Below, piece by piece: positions 26,101-34,580 of a stretch of 64,000 nt of DNA. The notes under the pieces are model-generated. The model was not told the origin of the DNA, searched no databases, and saw only the letters and a program-made list of their open reading frames with translations. The position numbers and the translations under genes were made by a program. How positions within the stretch are numbered: position 1 is the first letter of the stretch; each line of letters starts with the position of its first letter. The stretch comes from Candidatus Rifleibacterium amylolyticum (GTDB lineage: Bacteria; Muiribacteriota; Ozemobacteria; Ozemobacterales; Ozemobacteraceae): the NCBI GenBank assembly GCA_009917695.1, contig JAACJG010000003.1:124001-188000 (forward strand), given 5' to 3'.

Positions 26101-26976
26101 TTAGTTTTTCTGTTCGGTTTTTTCGACAGTGACTTCACTGGTGATCGATTTATAATCTTCTTCTGATCTTATATAGTTCTGTTCTGAGAATGTCATGTCA
26201 AAGACGCTTTTTGATTTAACACTTCTTGGCCAGCCATCTTTGAGACTGATCAGCATGCTGCCTTCACGCACGAGCTTGACGTCTACCTTGACCTTGTTGC
26301 CCTGCTGCATGGCATGATCGGCTTCAGCAAAAAATTTAAAAGTTATCTCGGCTTCTTTGCCCTCATTATGTAAGCGTTTGAGCGTATATTCACCTGAGAT
26401 TTCGATATCGTAAGGAGCCTGATGAAAATCGACAGCAAGTGGTTGGATAAATTTGCGCTGCCATGAATCGCCTACTTTTACAGGGTTTTCCGGGTAATAT
26501 ACGAGGTCGTGCTGATAATACATTTTGTGCTCATCAGGAACGCCTTCGATATTGGTAACTGCACCAAGATGATTGCGACTAACTGTTATAGGCGTCTGGC
26601 GGCTGCCAAGACCACTTACCCAGAGCAGTTGATCGAGCACAGAGTCATTCATGCCCTGATTCGGCTGCCCCGGCATATAATAGTCGAGTGCGGCTGTGGC
26701 AATCTGCGATTCGGTAGTTATCGAATCACTGCCTGAGTTATTAAGCAGGCGATTGTTCTGATCTATGTTGAGTCTGAAATATGTGTCCATAGCCGGCATG
26801 AACAGCATCTGCATGCGGCTTTTTGCATGAACTTCAAGTTTTGTTTCGAACCTGCCGACTTCTGGAACGGCAAGACGCAGCAGACAGGTTTCTGGCTCGG
26901 CGGCAGTTATGACTGCAACAGTGACAAACAAATAAATACAAACAACGACAAAGCCAAACATGCTGCGCATTTTCAT
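26101..26976 (-). CDS. Secreted hypothetical protein
   Basis: 291 residues with a clear signal peptide (cut after about VITAAEP). The mature part is beta-rich with a central NPVKVGDSWQRKF motif and a EYTLKRL...KEAEITFKF stretch, reminiscent of DUF6263-type periplasmic proteins, but I cannot assign it firmly. The start at 26976 has GGAGG 8 nt upstream; an upstream TTG would use that box as codons. Stands alone. Confidence 0.65.
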   Translation of the reverse strand: MKMRSMFGFVVVCIYLFVTVAVITAAEPETCLLRLAVPEVGRFETKLEVHAKSRMQMLFMPAMDTYFRLNIDQNNRLLNNSGSDSITTESQIATAALDYYMPGQPNQGMNDSVLDQLLWVSGLGSRQTPITVSRNHLGAVTNIEGVPDEHKMYYQHDLVYYPENPVKVGDSWQRKFIQPLAVDFHQAPYDIEISGEYTLKRLHNEGKEAEITFKFFAEADHAMQQGNKVKVDVKLVREGSMLISLKDGWPRSVKSKSVFDMTFSEQNYIRSEEDYKSITSEVTVEKTEQKN

Positions 26977-27243
26977 CGGGGTGGCCTCCAGCAAAAGTGA
27001 GTTTTCTGAACAAATTTTAGCACATTGGCTACAGGTACTCCCGTAAATTTTGCAATTTTAGTAAGTGCGCAATAAGTATCTTGTTTCAGAGCTCGGGCCT
27101 TTAGCTGGAGTGCTTTTTCTTAAGTTCCAGCGGTTTTGCATGAGCTTTTGTCTCGCATGAAGCGTTAATTTTCTATGCAGCAGCAGGTGTTGTCTGTATC
27201 ATGTTGTTTGTTTGCGTATTCTAAAGTTTGTGGAGATCTGTTT

Positions 27244-29109
27244 TTGTCGTATTCTCGAAAAGTCGCGGCTATTCTGGCAGTAGTCCTTGTATATGGGTTT
27301 CTGTATCTGGGATGGTACTGGTCAACGCCGCTCGGTATGACACCGGTCCTCGATGGCGCCGAAAACATTGCTCTGGCCGATAAGATTTACCAACGAACAC
27401 TGCCGGCTGAGCCTTTTTATCGTGCCATGCTGTATCCTTTTCTGCTGGCCTGCCTGAGATTTGTCGGAATCGAAACAGATGTTATGATGTCGGCAGCTGG
27501 CCTGCTGGGGATGTTTTTTCACATTCTTACTACTTTGCTGGTTGCGCGCATTGCTTTTATATTATGGAAAACCGAGACGGCCAGCCTGCTTGCTGGCGCT
27601 TTATATGGCTTTTATCCGGTTGCCGTCTATTTTGCTGCTGATCCTCTGGATATAACGGCTGCGGCTTTTTTTCTATCTCTCGGCGTATATCTGTATCTGC
27701 AAAATTACGCGAAAGCAACCTTGAAGTCAGGAGTTGCCGCAGGTTTGGCAATAGGCACAGGCGGCCTGCTCCGGGCCAACGTGCTGGTTGTGGCGGGTTT
27801 GTTTGTGACCGATTTATTTGTCCGTGGCCATCGCCGAAAGGCTTTGGCAGCTCTTTTTGCCGTTATTGTAATGACGGTTGCCGGTGGGCTGGCCGGCTGG
27901 TGGCATTCAGGTCAGTTCAGGCTGATGCCCTGGCAGGGAGCCTTTGTCTTTTATTCAGCAAATTCGGAAACTGCCAATGGCAAGTATTTCAATCAGACTG
28001 TCATTTTGCCTGATCGTGATCTCAGCTACAACCCGGCAAGACTTGAATCTGAGATTCTTTATGCTCGTGAAACCGGTGCAAGCGGGAGTTATTCTATCGA
28101 CGATTTTAACCGGTTCTGGGTTAACAAGACTCTGCGGCATGTCGGTGATAATCCGGGACAATGGCTTGGCCTGACCCTGCGCAAGGTTTATTACCTGCTC
28201 AACAATTTTGAGCAATACAACAACAAAACCTATGCTTTTCATCGCGACATGTCGCCACAGTTGCGTTATAACCCGCTGTGCTGGGGTGTATTGCTGATAG
28301 TTGCAGTAATTGCTCTGATCAATGTTACCGAACTAAACTCTGAATTAAAAAGGATTGTGCTTATACAGTTGCTGCTGGCGGCTGGAACCACGGTTTTTCT
28401 GGTAAGTGCGCGGTTCCGATTTCTGCTGGTCCCTCTTCTGGTAGCGCTTGCGCCCGGCATTCTGCTCGTTCAAACAGTCAATCGTAGAAATCTGCTTAAA
28501 AGTCTGGCAGCTGGCTTAATCGTGGCACTGACAACATTCTCGACCTTCTTTGGCGCCGCTGATATGTCTACAGTCAATTCAGATCGTATGCTGCTTGCGC
28601 ATGCCTGCGCCCGACTTTTCGACTTCGAAGGGCAGGTCTACTGGGCCGACCAGGTTCTTCGTGAAATGCCAGACCACATTTTTGCAATTCGTGTTAAAGT
28701 CGCTGGCTTTACTAATCTTGTGCTGGAAGGTGTTAAAGGTTCTGAAGCTGACTGGGGCGCGGTAAGAAAAGAACTGGCATGGCTGGCCGAGCGCGATTTG
28801 TTGTTTTCTGATACTGCATTTTTGTCAGGCTGTTATTTCTTAAAAATTGCCGGTGATCGTGAAAAAGCCGGCAAAATATGGCAGAAGGCTCTCAGTCTAT
28901 ATCCAGAAAAAGAACTTTATCTGGCTGCACTGGTTGCAACTGGATTTAAAGAGCTGTCGACTTCACTCGACGCTTCGCCCGGCTCTCTTCTCTGGAGCAT
29001 GAAAATCAGCGAGGGGTTGCTGCCCAACGACAATCCTGAGCTTTTCAAGCAAATGCAGCGCGCCGCCCGCTTTTTCTTTGCGTCTTCAGAATTTTCCGGC
29101 GACCGCTGA
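27244..29109 (+). CDS. GT39-like (ArnT/PMT-type) membrane glycosyltransferase with TPR-like tail
   Basis: About 621 residues. Ten or more hydrophobic helices fill the first 430 residues. The first periplasmic loop has an acidic motif LDGAENIALADKI in the place where GT-C enzymes hold their catalytic Asp/Glu, followed by FYRAMLYPFLLA. The last 170 residues are soluble and helical and look TPR-like (REKAGKIWQKALSLYP). The TTG at 27244 is chosen because GGAG lies 8 nt upstream; an ATG at 27175 in the same frame lacks a ribosome site. Probably transfers sugar from a polyprenyl donor to protein or lipid; substrate unknown. Confidence 0.7.
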   Translation: MSYSRKVAAILAVVLVYGFLYLGWYWSTPLGMTPVLDGAENIALADKIYQRTLPAEPFYRAMLYPFLLACLRFVGIETDVMMSAAGLLGMFFHILTTLLVARIAFILWKTETASLLAGALYGFYPVAVYFAADPLDITAAAFFLSLGVYLYLQNYAKATLKSGVAAGLAIGTGGLLRANVLVVAGLFVTDLFVRGHRRKALAALFAVIVMTVAGGLAGWWHSGQFRLMPWQGAFVFYSANSETANGKYFNQTVILPDRDLSYNPARLESEILYARETGASGSYSIDDFNRFWVNKTLRHVGDNPGQWLGLTLRKVYYLLNNFEQYNNKTYAFHRDMSPQLRYNPLCWGVLLIVAVIALINVTELNSELKRIVLIQLLLAAGTTVFLVSARFRFLLVPLLVALAPGILLVQTVNRRNLLKSLAAGLIVALTTFSTFFGAADMSTVNSDRMLLAHACARLFDFEGQVYWADQVLREMPDHIFAIRVKVAGFTNLVLEGVKGSEADWGAVRKELAWLAERDLLFSDTAFLSGCYFLKIAGDREKAGKIWQKALSLYPEKELYLAALVATGFKELSTSLDASPGSLLWSMKISEGLLPNDNPELFKQMQRAARFFFASSEFSGDR

Positions 29110-29119
29110 CCAGTAAGAC

Positions 29120-29146
29120 AAAAGCCCCGCTGTTAACGGGGCTTTT
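29120..29146. terminator. Bidirectional Rho-independent terminator
   Basis: AAAAGCCCCG, loop CTGTTAA, CGGGGCTTTT: a perfect 10-bp stem with A-run and T-run on either side. It ends the glycosyltransferase transcript and the facing tRNA transcript. Confidence 0.85.
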
Positions 29147-29149
29147 GAT

Positions 29150-29234
29150 TGCCGGAAGTCGGGGTCGAACCGACACGCCTTTAAGGGGCGCGGGATTTTG
29201 AGTCCCGTGCGTCTGCCAATTCCGCCATTCCGGC
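29150..29234 (-). tRNA. tRNA-Leu (anticodon CAA)
   Basis: Class II tRNA with a long variable arm. The acceptor 7-mers GCCGGAA and TTCCGGC pair; the anticodon stem CGGGA/TCCCG encloses loop CTCAAAA, anticodon CAA (reads UUG). The T-arm has GGTTCGACC. The discriminator is A; CCA is not encoded. Confidence 0.95.
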
Positions 29235-29288
29235 TGATGAGGCCAGTATAGCATATTGGCAGAACAATTCGCAAGAAATTTGCTAGGG

Positions 29289-29438
29289 TCAGTCTTTTGC
29301 CAGCAGTCTGATTTTATTGTGGCATTCGGGGCAGACGGCCCAGCGTTCGCCGAACTCGTCGATGACGATGTTAACCGGTTCAAAGATGGCGCCACATGAG
29401 CACTCGATCTGAAATGAAAAGCCATTATCGATTTGCAT
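29289..29438 (-). CDS. 49-residue zinc-ribbon protein
   Basis: A small gene with a strong GGGAGG box before ATG 29438. Its protein starts MQIDNGFSFQIECSCG and holds two Cys pairs, CSC (13, 15) and CPEC (36, 39), enclosing a beta-hairpin that reads FEPVNIVIDEFGERWAV, then NKIRLLAKD. This fits a one-domain zinc ribbon. Function unknown. It lies 54 nt upstream of the tRNA-Leu gene on the same strand and may share its transcript. Confidence 0.7.
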   Translation of the reverse strand: MQIDNGFSFQIECSCGAIFEPVNIVIDEFGERWAVCPECHNKIRLLAKD

Positions 29439-29580
29439 GGTGTTGCCTCCCGGGATATGTTATTTTTTCCCCTCGCTGTAAAGGTATTCTGTACTGAAAA
29501 AAAGTAAAGATCTGTTTCTTGGAAATATCTGGCAAGATGCGGTAAACTCTTGCCAGATTGTAAATTTGCGGAGCAACAAG

Positions 29581-30822
29581 ATGAAAAGGCAAACCGGCAT
29601 ACTGCTGATTACTGTTCTAATGCTTATGATATGCGGAATCGCGCAGGCGCAGCATGATAAATATTTTTTCAGAACTCTCGAAGGACGGGCAGTATTGTCG
29701 CGCACCGGTGGTTCGACCTGGCTGGCACTGTCGCAGGTGCAACCTGTCGAAATCAGGCCTGGAGACATGGTCAGTGTCGAAGGTAATGGCCGCGGTGAAT
29801 TGCTGTTTCCCGATGGCTCAGTTGCCCGTCTCAAGAATAATGCCATGGTAACCCTGTTGCGTTATGGGCTTAACATGCGGCATGGCTATATCTGGATGAC
29901 TGTTCGTCGCAGCAGCGATATTTTCAGGGTGGTGACCCCACTTGGCTCATGCAGCGTATTAGGCACTTCGTTCGATGTTGATGTCGATCGTTTTGGCAAG
30001 ACACATGTTCGCGTATTCTCTGGAATAGTTGCTGTGCGTGCTGAAGCTGACAGCAGAAATCGCCAGCTTGTGCTGCAGCCGGGTATGCGCACGACAGTTA
30101 CCGATAAGACGAAAGTTGCAGATTATCCGGATAAGTTTTCGCATTCGACAATAGAACCAGCTTTGATAAGCGAGTGGAGTTCGCGTGCTTTCGCTCCACA
30201 AACCTCGGCAGGTATGCCAACAGCAACCATGTCTCCAGCAACGCTTGAGGCGCCAGCTCAGTCACAGGCTCCGACCATTAAAATCGAGCCGCCGCCACCG
30301 GGCCCCGGCCATGCTGCAACAACCGGTTTGCCGCCAATAAGGCCTGAGATAGAAGGCGCCCAGACCGATCTGCCGCCGGTATATGAAGTAATTGAAGGTC
30401 TCGAACCCGATAAGAGCAGCCGAAAAGGTATAATTGCGCGACAACGTTCGGCGTTCCTCGATATGCTAAGAAAGCAGCAGCTCGAGCGTGATTCGGTTAT
30501 TGGCGGCCGGTTTGAGGAAGAAGAAGAGATGCGCCGCGATCAACATGCAACAGAACTTGGGCATTATCATCGACCAGTCTCTACTGTGTCTGATAATGAG
30601 TCTCTCGATCGTGAATATTACAATCTCCGCAATAGAGTTCTCAGAGTCCAGAGTCAGATTCGTCAGACTGAGTTAGAGATCAGCACCTTGATAAATCAGG
30701 GTGTCGGTACATCTGCGCAGCGGCGGAAAGTCGCATCTCTTCAAGGTGCGCTGGTTGAGTTGCAGACGGAACAGAGGGTACTTACCCACCGACTTCACGA
30801 TCTACAGACAAAAAAAAGATAA
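29581..30822 (+). CDS. Secreted FecR-domain protein with C-terminal coiled coil
   Basis: 413 residues. A signal peptide (ends GIAQAQ) is followed by a FecR domain: EIRPGDMVSVEGNGRGELLFPDGSV type strands and FRVVTPLGSCSVLGTSFDVDV (split here for length, about residues 50-165). A Pro/Ala-rich linker (about 200-275) leads to a charged coiled coil at the end. FecR domains in such stand-alone exported proteins are not iron regulators; they are thought to bind ligand or envelope polymers. ATG 29581 has GGAG 8 nt upstream. Confidence 0.8.
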   Translation: MKRQTGILLITVLMLMICGIAQAQHDKYFFRTLEGRAVLSRTGGSTWLALSQVQPVEIRPGDMVSVEGNGRGELLFPDGSVARLKNNAMVTLLRYGLNMRHGYIWMTVRRSSDIFRVVTPLGSCSVLGTSFDVDVDRFGKTHVRVFSGIVAVRAEADSRNRQLVLQPGMRTTVTDKTKVADYPDKFSHSTIEPALISEWSSRAFAPQTSAGMPTATMSPATLEAPAQSQAPTIKIEPPPPGPGHAATTGLPPIRPEIEGAQTDLPPVYEVIEGLEPDKSSRKGIIARQRSAFLDMLRKQQLERDSVIGGRFEEEEEMRRDQHATELGHYHRPVSTVSDNESLDREYYNLRNRVLRVQSQIRQTELEISTLINQGVGTSAQRRKVASLQGALVELQTEQRVLTHRLHDLQTKKR

Positions 30823-30839
30823 CTTTTTTTCAAAAACCA

Positions 30840-30868
30840 TTGACAACAGTAAAAACAGTTGGTACGAT
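30840..30868 (+). promoter_or_regulatory. Sigma-70 promoter of the HU gene
   Basis: Consensus TTGACA (30840-30845), 17 nt, TACGAT (30863-30868), about 45 nt before the GTG start. Confidence 0.7.
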
Positions 30869-30913
30869 TAGCCTGTGTTGAGTTCTTAATAAGTTTCCAG
30901 GAGGATCACGCAA

Positions 30914-31198
30914 GTGAAAAAGATCGAACTCGTTCGCGAAATCGCAAAAACCACCAACATGACCCAGACCCAGGCTACCCAGGCTCTTGATGCCACGCTT
31001 TCTATCATCAAGAAAGCTCTCAAGAAAAAAGACGACGTACGTCTCGTAGGCTTCGGCTCTTTCAAGGTTAACGCCAGAAAAGCCAGAACCGGCATCAACC
31101 CCCAGACCAAAAAGCCGATCAAAATTCCGGCTTGTAACGTAGCCAAGTTCGTGCCAGGCAAAGAACTGCGCGAAATGATCAACAACAAGAAAAAGTAA
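30914..31198 (+). CDS. DNA-binding protein HU
   Basis: 94 residues, full HU/IHF fold: KKIELVREIAKTTNMTQTQA helices, the VRLVGFGSFKV strand, and the DNA-binding arm with GINPQTKKPIKIPA. GTG start with AGGAGG 10 nt upstream. Own promoter and terminator. Which HU paralogue it is cannot be told. Confidence 0.95.
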   Translation: MKKIELVREIAKTTNMTQTQATQALDATLSIIKKALKKKDDVRLVGFGSFKVNARKARTGINPQTKKPIKIPACNVAKFVPGKELREMINNKKK

Positions 31199-31210
31199 GA
31201 TTTCGAAAAC

Positions 31211-31244
31211 AAAAAGGGCGCTGCCAGCAGGCAGCGCCCTTTTT
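31211..31244 (+). terminator. Strong Rho-independent terminator after the HU gene
   Basis: A perfect 15-bp stem including an A-run and a T-run, with tetraloop AGCA. It is symmetrical enough to stop the convergent glycosyltransferase transcript as well. Confidence 0.9.
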
Positions 31245-31318
31245 GTTGCAGCAGAAATTGATCAGGATTGGATCGCTTTGCGAGAGTTTGAACGCGAAAC
31301 GAATGATTGGCGCCGGAG

Positions 31319-32746
31319 TTACTTTTTCAGCTTGCGGCGATAGACATACCAGTTGAACCCTGAGACTGGTGCAGAAAGCCAACAGGCTGTGAGTTCAAAC
31401 TCGCCGATGCCGGCTAATATGTGTAAAGGCACCGGGTTTGCAACCGGAGAGCGACTGTGCCCGATAAAATATTCGGGCGGGGTGTGCTGCCAGTCGCGGG
31501 CCATTACATACTGCAGTGCGCCGTGAGACTTACTGCGGCGGCTGTAATACTCGATCAGCGTGGGATTTCTGAAATCATGGTCGCTGCCGACATAAACCGG
31601 AAACTCCCGGCAGTTAGAGAGGATATGTGATATGGCGGCTGAATAATTGCCGCGACCATGAATCAGCAGTGAAAAATTGCGCTGCCAGTGTCCGATAAGC
31701 ATGGCTGCCGCCAGCAGCACCAGCAAAAAACGCAATTCTGGTCGCCGCCGCCATGAATCGGCGACAAGGTATGCCAGCATCAGATAGAAAAACGGAAAAA
31801 TCAGCAGAAAGTAACGAAAATAGAGAAAGGGTGGTCGGCTTATTATCAGCATCGCCAGAGGCGAGATTGCCAGAATTCCGGCGAAGGTGAGCCAGTTCTG
31901 AGAGTTCAGGTAAAGCCGGCGAAGACCTGCCGCCAGCAGCAGCAGAAAGATGATCGATGCCATCATGTAACCTGAATCTGAGTCTGGCAGTCCAAGCAGA
32001 TAAGTGCTGACCTGGCCGAGAACCAGACTCACCGAGAAAACCGGCCCGCCGCCGATTTCCATATCGACCAGATAGAAGTTATACCACCAGGCGAAAAAGG
32101 CGATGACCGGAAGATGTGGCAGAAGTGAGAAAAGCCGCGATTTTTCAGATGTTCTCGCATTTGATTTTTTCGAAAAAACGTCGCTGATGACCAGCCCAAA
32201 CGTAATCATGACAAAGGTTGCATGTGCCATAATTCCGATAAAAGAGGCAAGCCAGAACATGAACATGGCTGTTTTCGAGAGACTCTCATGAAATTTCTGG
32301 ATCGCTATGTATGCAATCAGGCTCATGAGTATCGCCAGCGCGTAACCGCGTGCTTCAGAAAAATAAAGAAGCAGTGGGTAAGAGCTGCCAGCCATGATCA
32401 ACACCAGCATCGCTTCTGTCTTTCGGCGTTCACGCCCGGCGATCCAGGTTAACAGCCAAAGACTGGCAATTCCCGACAAGACTGATAAGGTTCTGAATAC
32501 CATGAAATCATCGGAATGGGCCACCAGATAGAGGTATAAAGTGTTGAGCACATGGTTGTTGTCGTGCTTGAAACGTGAAAAAATATCGGAAACAGAGTTT
32601 GAATCAAGCGCAAAACCGAGACTCCAGATTTCGTCGAGCCACAGGTCGCCGCTTGCCGCTGCAACTATCAGCAGAGAAAAAGCAGACCAGAGCAGAAGCC
32701 TGCTGAAAAATCCAGTGCTGGAGTCTTGCCCCTGTTGTGAGTTCAT
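31319..32746 (-). CDS. GT39-like membrane glycosyltransferase
   Basis: About 475 residues, eleven or so hydrophobic helices. The first periplasmic loop carries LWLDEIWSLGF, the LDE motif of the PMT/ArnT (GT39-like) families. A soluble C-terminal part starts near GRGNYSAAISHIL. The start at 32746 is supported by a promoter at 32781-32810; the longer open frame would begin inside that promoter. The ribosome site is weak. Second such enzyme in 6 kb; substrate unknown. Confidence 0.75.
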   Translation of the reverse strand: MNSQQGQDSSTGFFSRLLLWSAFSLLIVAAASGDLWLDEIWSLGFALDSNSVSDIFSRFKHDNNHVLNTLYLYLVAHSDDFMVFRTLSVLSGIASLWLLTWIAGRERRKTEAMLVLIMAGSSYPLLLYFSEARGYALAILMSLIAYIAIQKFHESLSKTAMFMFWLASFIGIMAHATFVMITFGLVISDVFSKKSNARTSEKSRLFSLLPHLPVIAFFAWWYNFYLVDMEIGGGPVFSVSLVLGQVSTYLLGLPDSDSGYMMASIIFLLLLAAGLRRLYLNSQNWLTFAGILAISPLAMLIISRPPFLYFRYFLLIFPFFYLMLAYLVADSWRRRPELRFLLVLLAAAMLIGHWQRNFSLLIHGRGNYSAAISHILSNCREFPVYVGSDHDFRNPTLIEYYSRRSKSHGALQYVMARDWQHTPPEYFIGHSRSPVANPVPLHILAGIGEFELTACWLSAPVSGFNWYVYRRKLKK

Positions 32747-32780
32747 TCTTGATTCTGTCGATTCTGTTAACTTTGCGCTG

Positions 32781-32810
32781 ATTATATTGCAGTTTGCCAC
32801 TTCATGCCAA
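32781..32810 (-). promoter_or_regulatory. Promoter of the membrane glycosyltransferase gene
   Basis: The minus strand reads TTGGCA (32810-32805), 18 nt, perfect TATAAT (32786-32781), leaving a leader of about 30 nt. Confidence 0.6.
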
Positions 32811-32880
32811 GTATAAGTTCATTGGTCTGATACTATCGAGATCACCCCATTCTGATTTAAGCACGGATTTAAGATATAGC

Positions 32881-32910
32881 TTGCCTTGCCGGCGTGCTTT
32901 CGGGTAAATT
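32881..32910 (+). promoter_or_regulatory. Candidate promoter of the PilB-like gene, leaderless type
   Basis: TTGCCT (32881-32886), 18 nt, TAAATT (32905-32910). The ATG follows after 9 nt and no ribosome site is present. Confidence 0.4.
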
Positions 32911-32919
32911 ATCACTACT

Positions 32920-34578
32920 ATGAATACGCAGAAAAAACGTCTGGGCGACATACTTATAGATTGTAATCTGATAACCGATGAGCAGCTCAAGCAGGCTCTG
33001 GCTTTTCAGCGCGACAAAGGGCTCAAGCTTGGTGAGGCCCTTTCAGAGATGGGTCTGGTCACCGAAGATGACATTATCTGGGCACTGGGCAATCAGCTGA
33101 ACATTTCGTTCATTCATCTCAACCCTGATATTGTCGATAACGAAGTCGTAAAAATGGTTACGCCTGAGTTTGCACGTGATCATAAGCTGATGCCTCTTTA
33201 TAAGGCGGGAAATCAGCTTAGCGTATGCATGGTCGATCCGCTCGATTCTCGCCCGATCGAGTATCTCGAAGGCAAGTTCGGCGTTGAGGTATCAGCCTCG
33301 ATTTGTACTGCCTTCGACTTTGAACAGACATTTTCAGCGGTTTACGGGCCGGTTGACGTGCAGCAGAAAGTTGCAACCGGCGAAATCGATTCAAGCGAAA
33401 AACAGAGCATCGAGCGCGGTATTCCCAAAGGCATGGAAGGCCCGGAAAAGGTTATCAACTATATTCTGGGGCAGGCGATCATAAACAAGGTAAACCGCAT
33501 TCACTTTGAACCATCTGACAAAGGTGTGGTTATCAGGTTTCGTGCGAACAATGTTCTGTCTCGCAAGATTGAAGTTCCTGTCAAGCTGCATCATGAGATT
33601 ATCAGCCGCCTGAAAAAGCTGTCGCAGATTCCTGAAAAGGATCAGCAACGCGAAGGCTTTGTAGTTGGGCATTTTCGTGTAACTGTTTCGAGCCGTCAGA
33701 TCAATATTCAATCGATCTTTTTTCCGACGGTTAATGGCGAAATGGTCATTCTTAAGCTCAGCGATTTCAGCAGTATTTTCGAACAGCTTGGCAAAAGTGG
33801 CAAAGCGGCGATCGAAGAGCTTGTTGCTGCAGTCAAAACAACGCATGGTGTTTTGTATGTCAGCGGACCTCGTGAATCAGGGCGCACTACCACACAATAC
33901 TGCATTATGAGCAGCTATGACGCTGAAACCCGTAAGCTGATAACGGTAGAAGATCCAGTATTAGCTACTTTGCCACAGGTTACGCAGATTCAGGTTGGCA
34001 GCGGCGGTATCAACAGCTCGATGGCAGGCCTGAAGCTTGCACTTTTGCTCGATGCTGACGTTGTTTATCTTGACCATCTCGGCACCAGAGAACTGGCCGA
34101 AGAAGTCGCGTTCGCCGGGCTTGGCGGCAAAACAGTTCTTACTTCCTATCTGGCGCATGATGCTTCAAGCAGTATTGTAAAGCTTCTTGCAACCGGAGCT
34201 GACCCGGTTATTATCGCTTCTTCTCTGTGTGGTTTCGTGTGCCAGCGCCTGGTGCGCCTGCTCTGCCCGAAATGCAGAATAGAGAGCGAGATTCCGGCGG
34301 CAATGAGCGAACTGATACCCGAAGACAGCAGAGGCAAAAAGCTTTTTGCGGCAAAAGGCTGCGATGTCTGCAATAACACCGGATACATCGGGCGATCGCT
34401 GATTACCGAGTATCTGCCGGCCAGCCCGACTCTGCGCCAGATGATCATTAATCGGCAGAATTACCAGGATTTTAACAGCTTTGCCCGCAAACAGGGAATT
34501 GTAAGCCTTGAAGAAAAAGCTCTGGCAATGGTTCTGAATGGCGAAACCAGTGCCGATGAATTCATGAGGCTGTTTTAA
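32920..34578 (+). CDS. PilB/GspE-like ATPase with degenerate catalytic motifs
   Basis: 552 residues with the full GspE/PilB layout: an N-terminal MshEN/T2SSE_N region (about 1-150, GDILIDCNLITDEQLKQAL) and a RecA-like ATPase region. Walker A reads GPRESGRT (316-323), with Arg for the Lys of GxxxxGK[ST]. The Walker B region reads VVYLDHLGTRELAE instead of IIMVGEIRD. The His box TGHLVLSTLHT is replaced by GGKTVLTSYLA. The zinc-binding cysteines remain (449, 452, 481, 484). The fold is kept but ATP turnover is doubtful. It lies 2 nt from an intact pilT, so it may be a structural or regulatory partner of pilus motors. Confidence 0.85.
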   Translation: MNTQKKRLGDILIDCNLITDEQLKQALAFQRDKGLKLGEALSEMGLVTEDDIIWALGNQLNISFIHLNPDIVDNEVVKMVTPEFARDHKLMPLYKAGNQLSVCMVDPLDSRPIEYLEGKFGVEVSASICTAFDFEQTFSAVYGPVDVQQKVATGEIDSSEKQSIERGIPKGMEGPEKVINYILGQAIINKVNRIHFEPSDKGVVIRFRANNVLSRKIEVPVKLHHEIISRLKKLSQIPEKDQQREGFVVGHFRVTVSSRQINIQSIFFPTVNGEMVILKLSDFSSIFEQLGKSGKAAIEELVAAVKTTHGVLYVSGPRESGRTTTQYCIMSSYDAETRKLITVEDPVLATLPQVTQIQVGSGGINSSMAGLKLALLLDADVVYLDHLGTRELAEEVAFAGLGGKTVLTSYLAHDASSSIVKLLATGADPVIIASSLCGFVCQRLVRLLCPKCRIESEIPAAMSELIPEDSRGKKLFAAKGCDVCNNTGYIGRSLITEYLPASPTLRQMIINRQNYQDFNSFARKQGIVSLEEKALAMVLNGETSADEFMRLF

Positions 34579-34580
34579 GC

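Noticed and set aside
29045-29425. Minus-strand 126-codon frame across the tRNA-Leu region
   Set aside because: It runs through a tRNA and a terminator; the real gene in this stretch is the 49-residue zinc ribbon in another frame.
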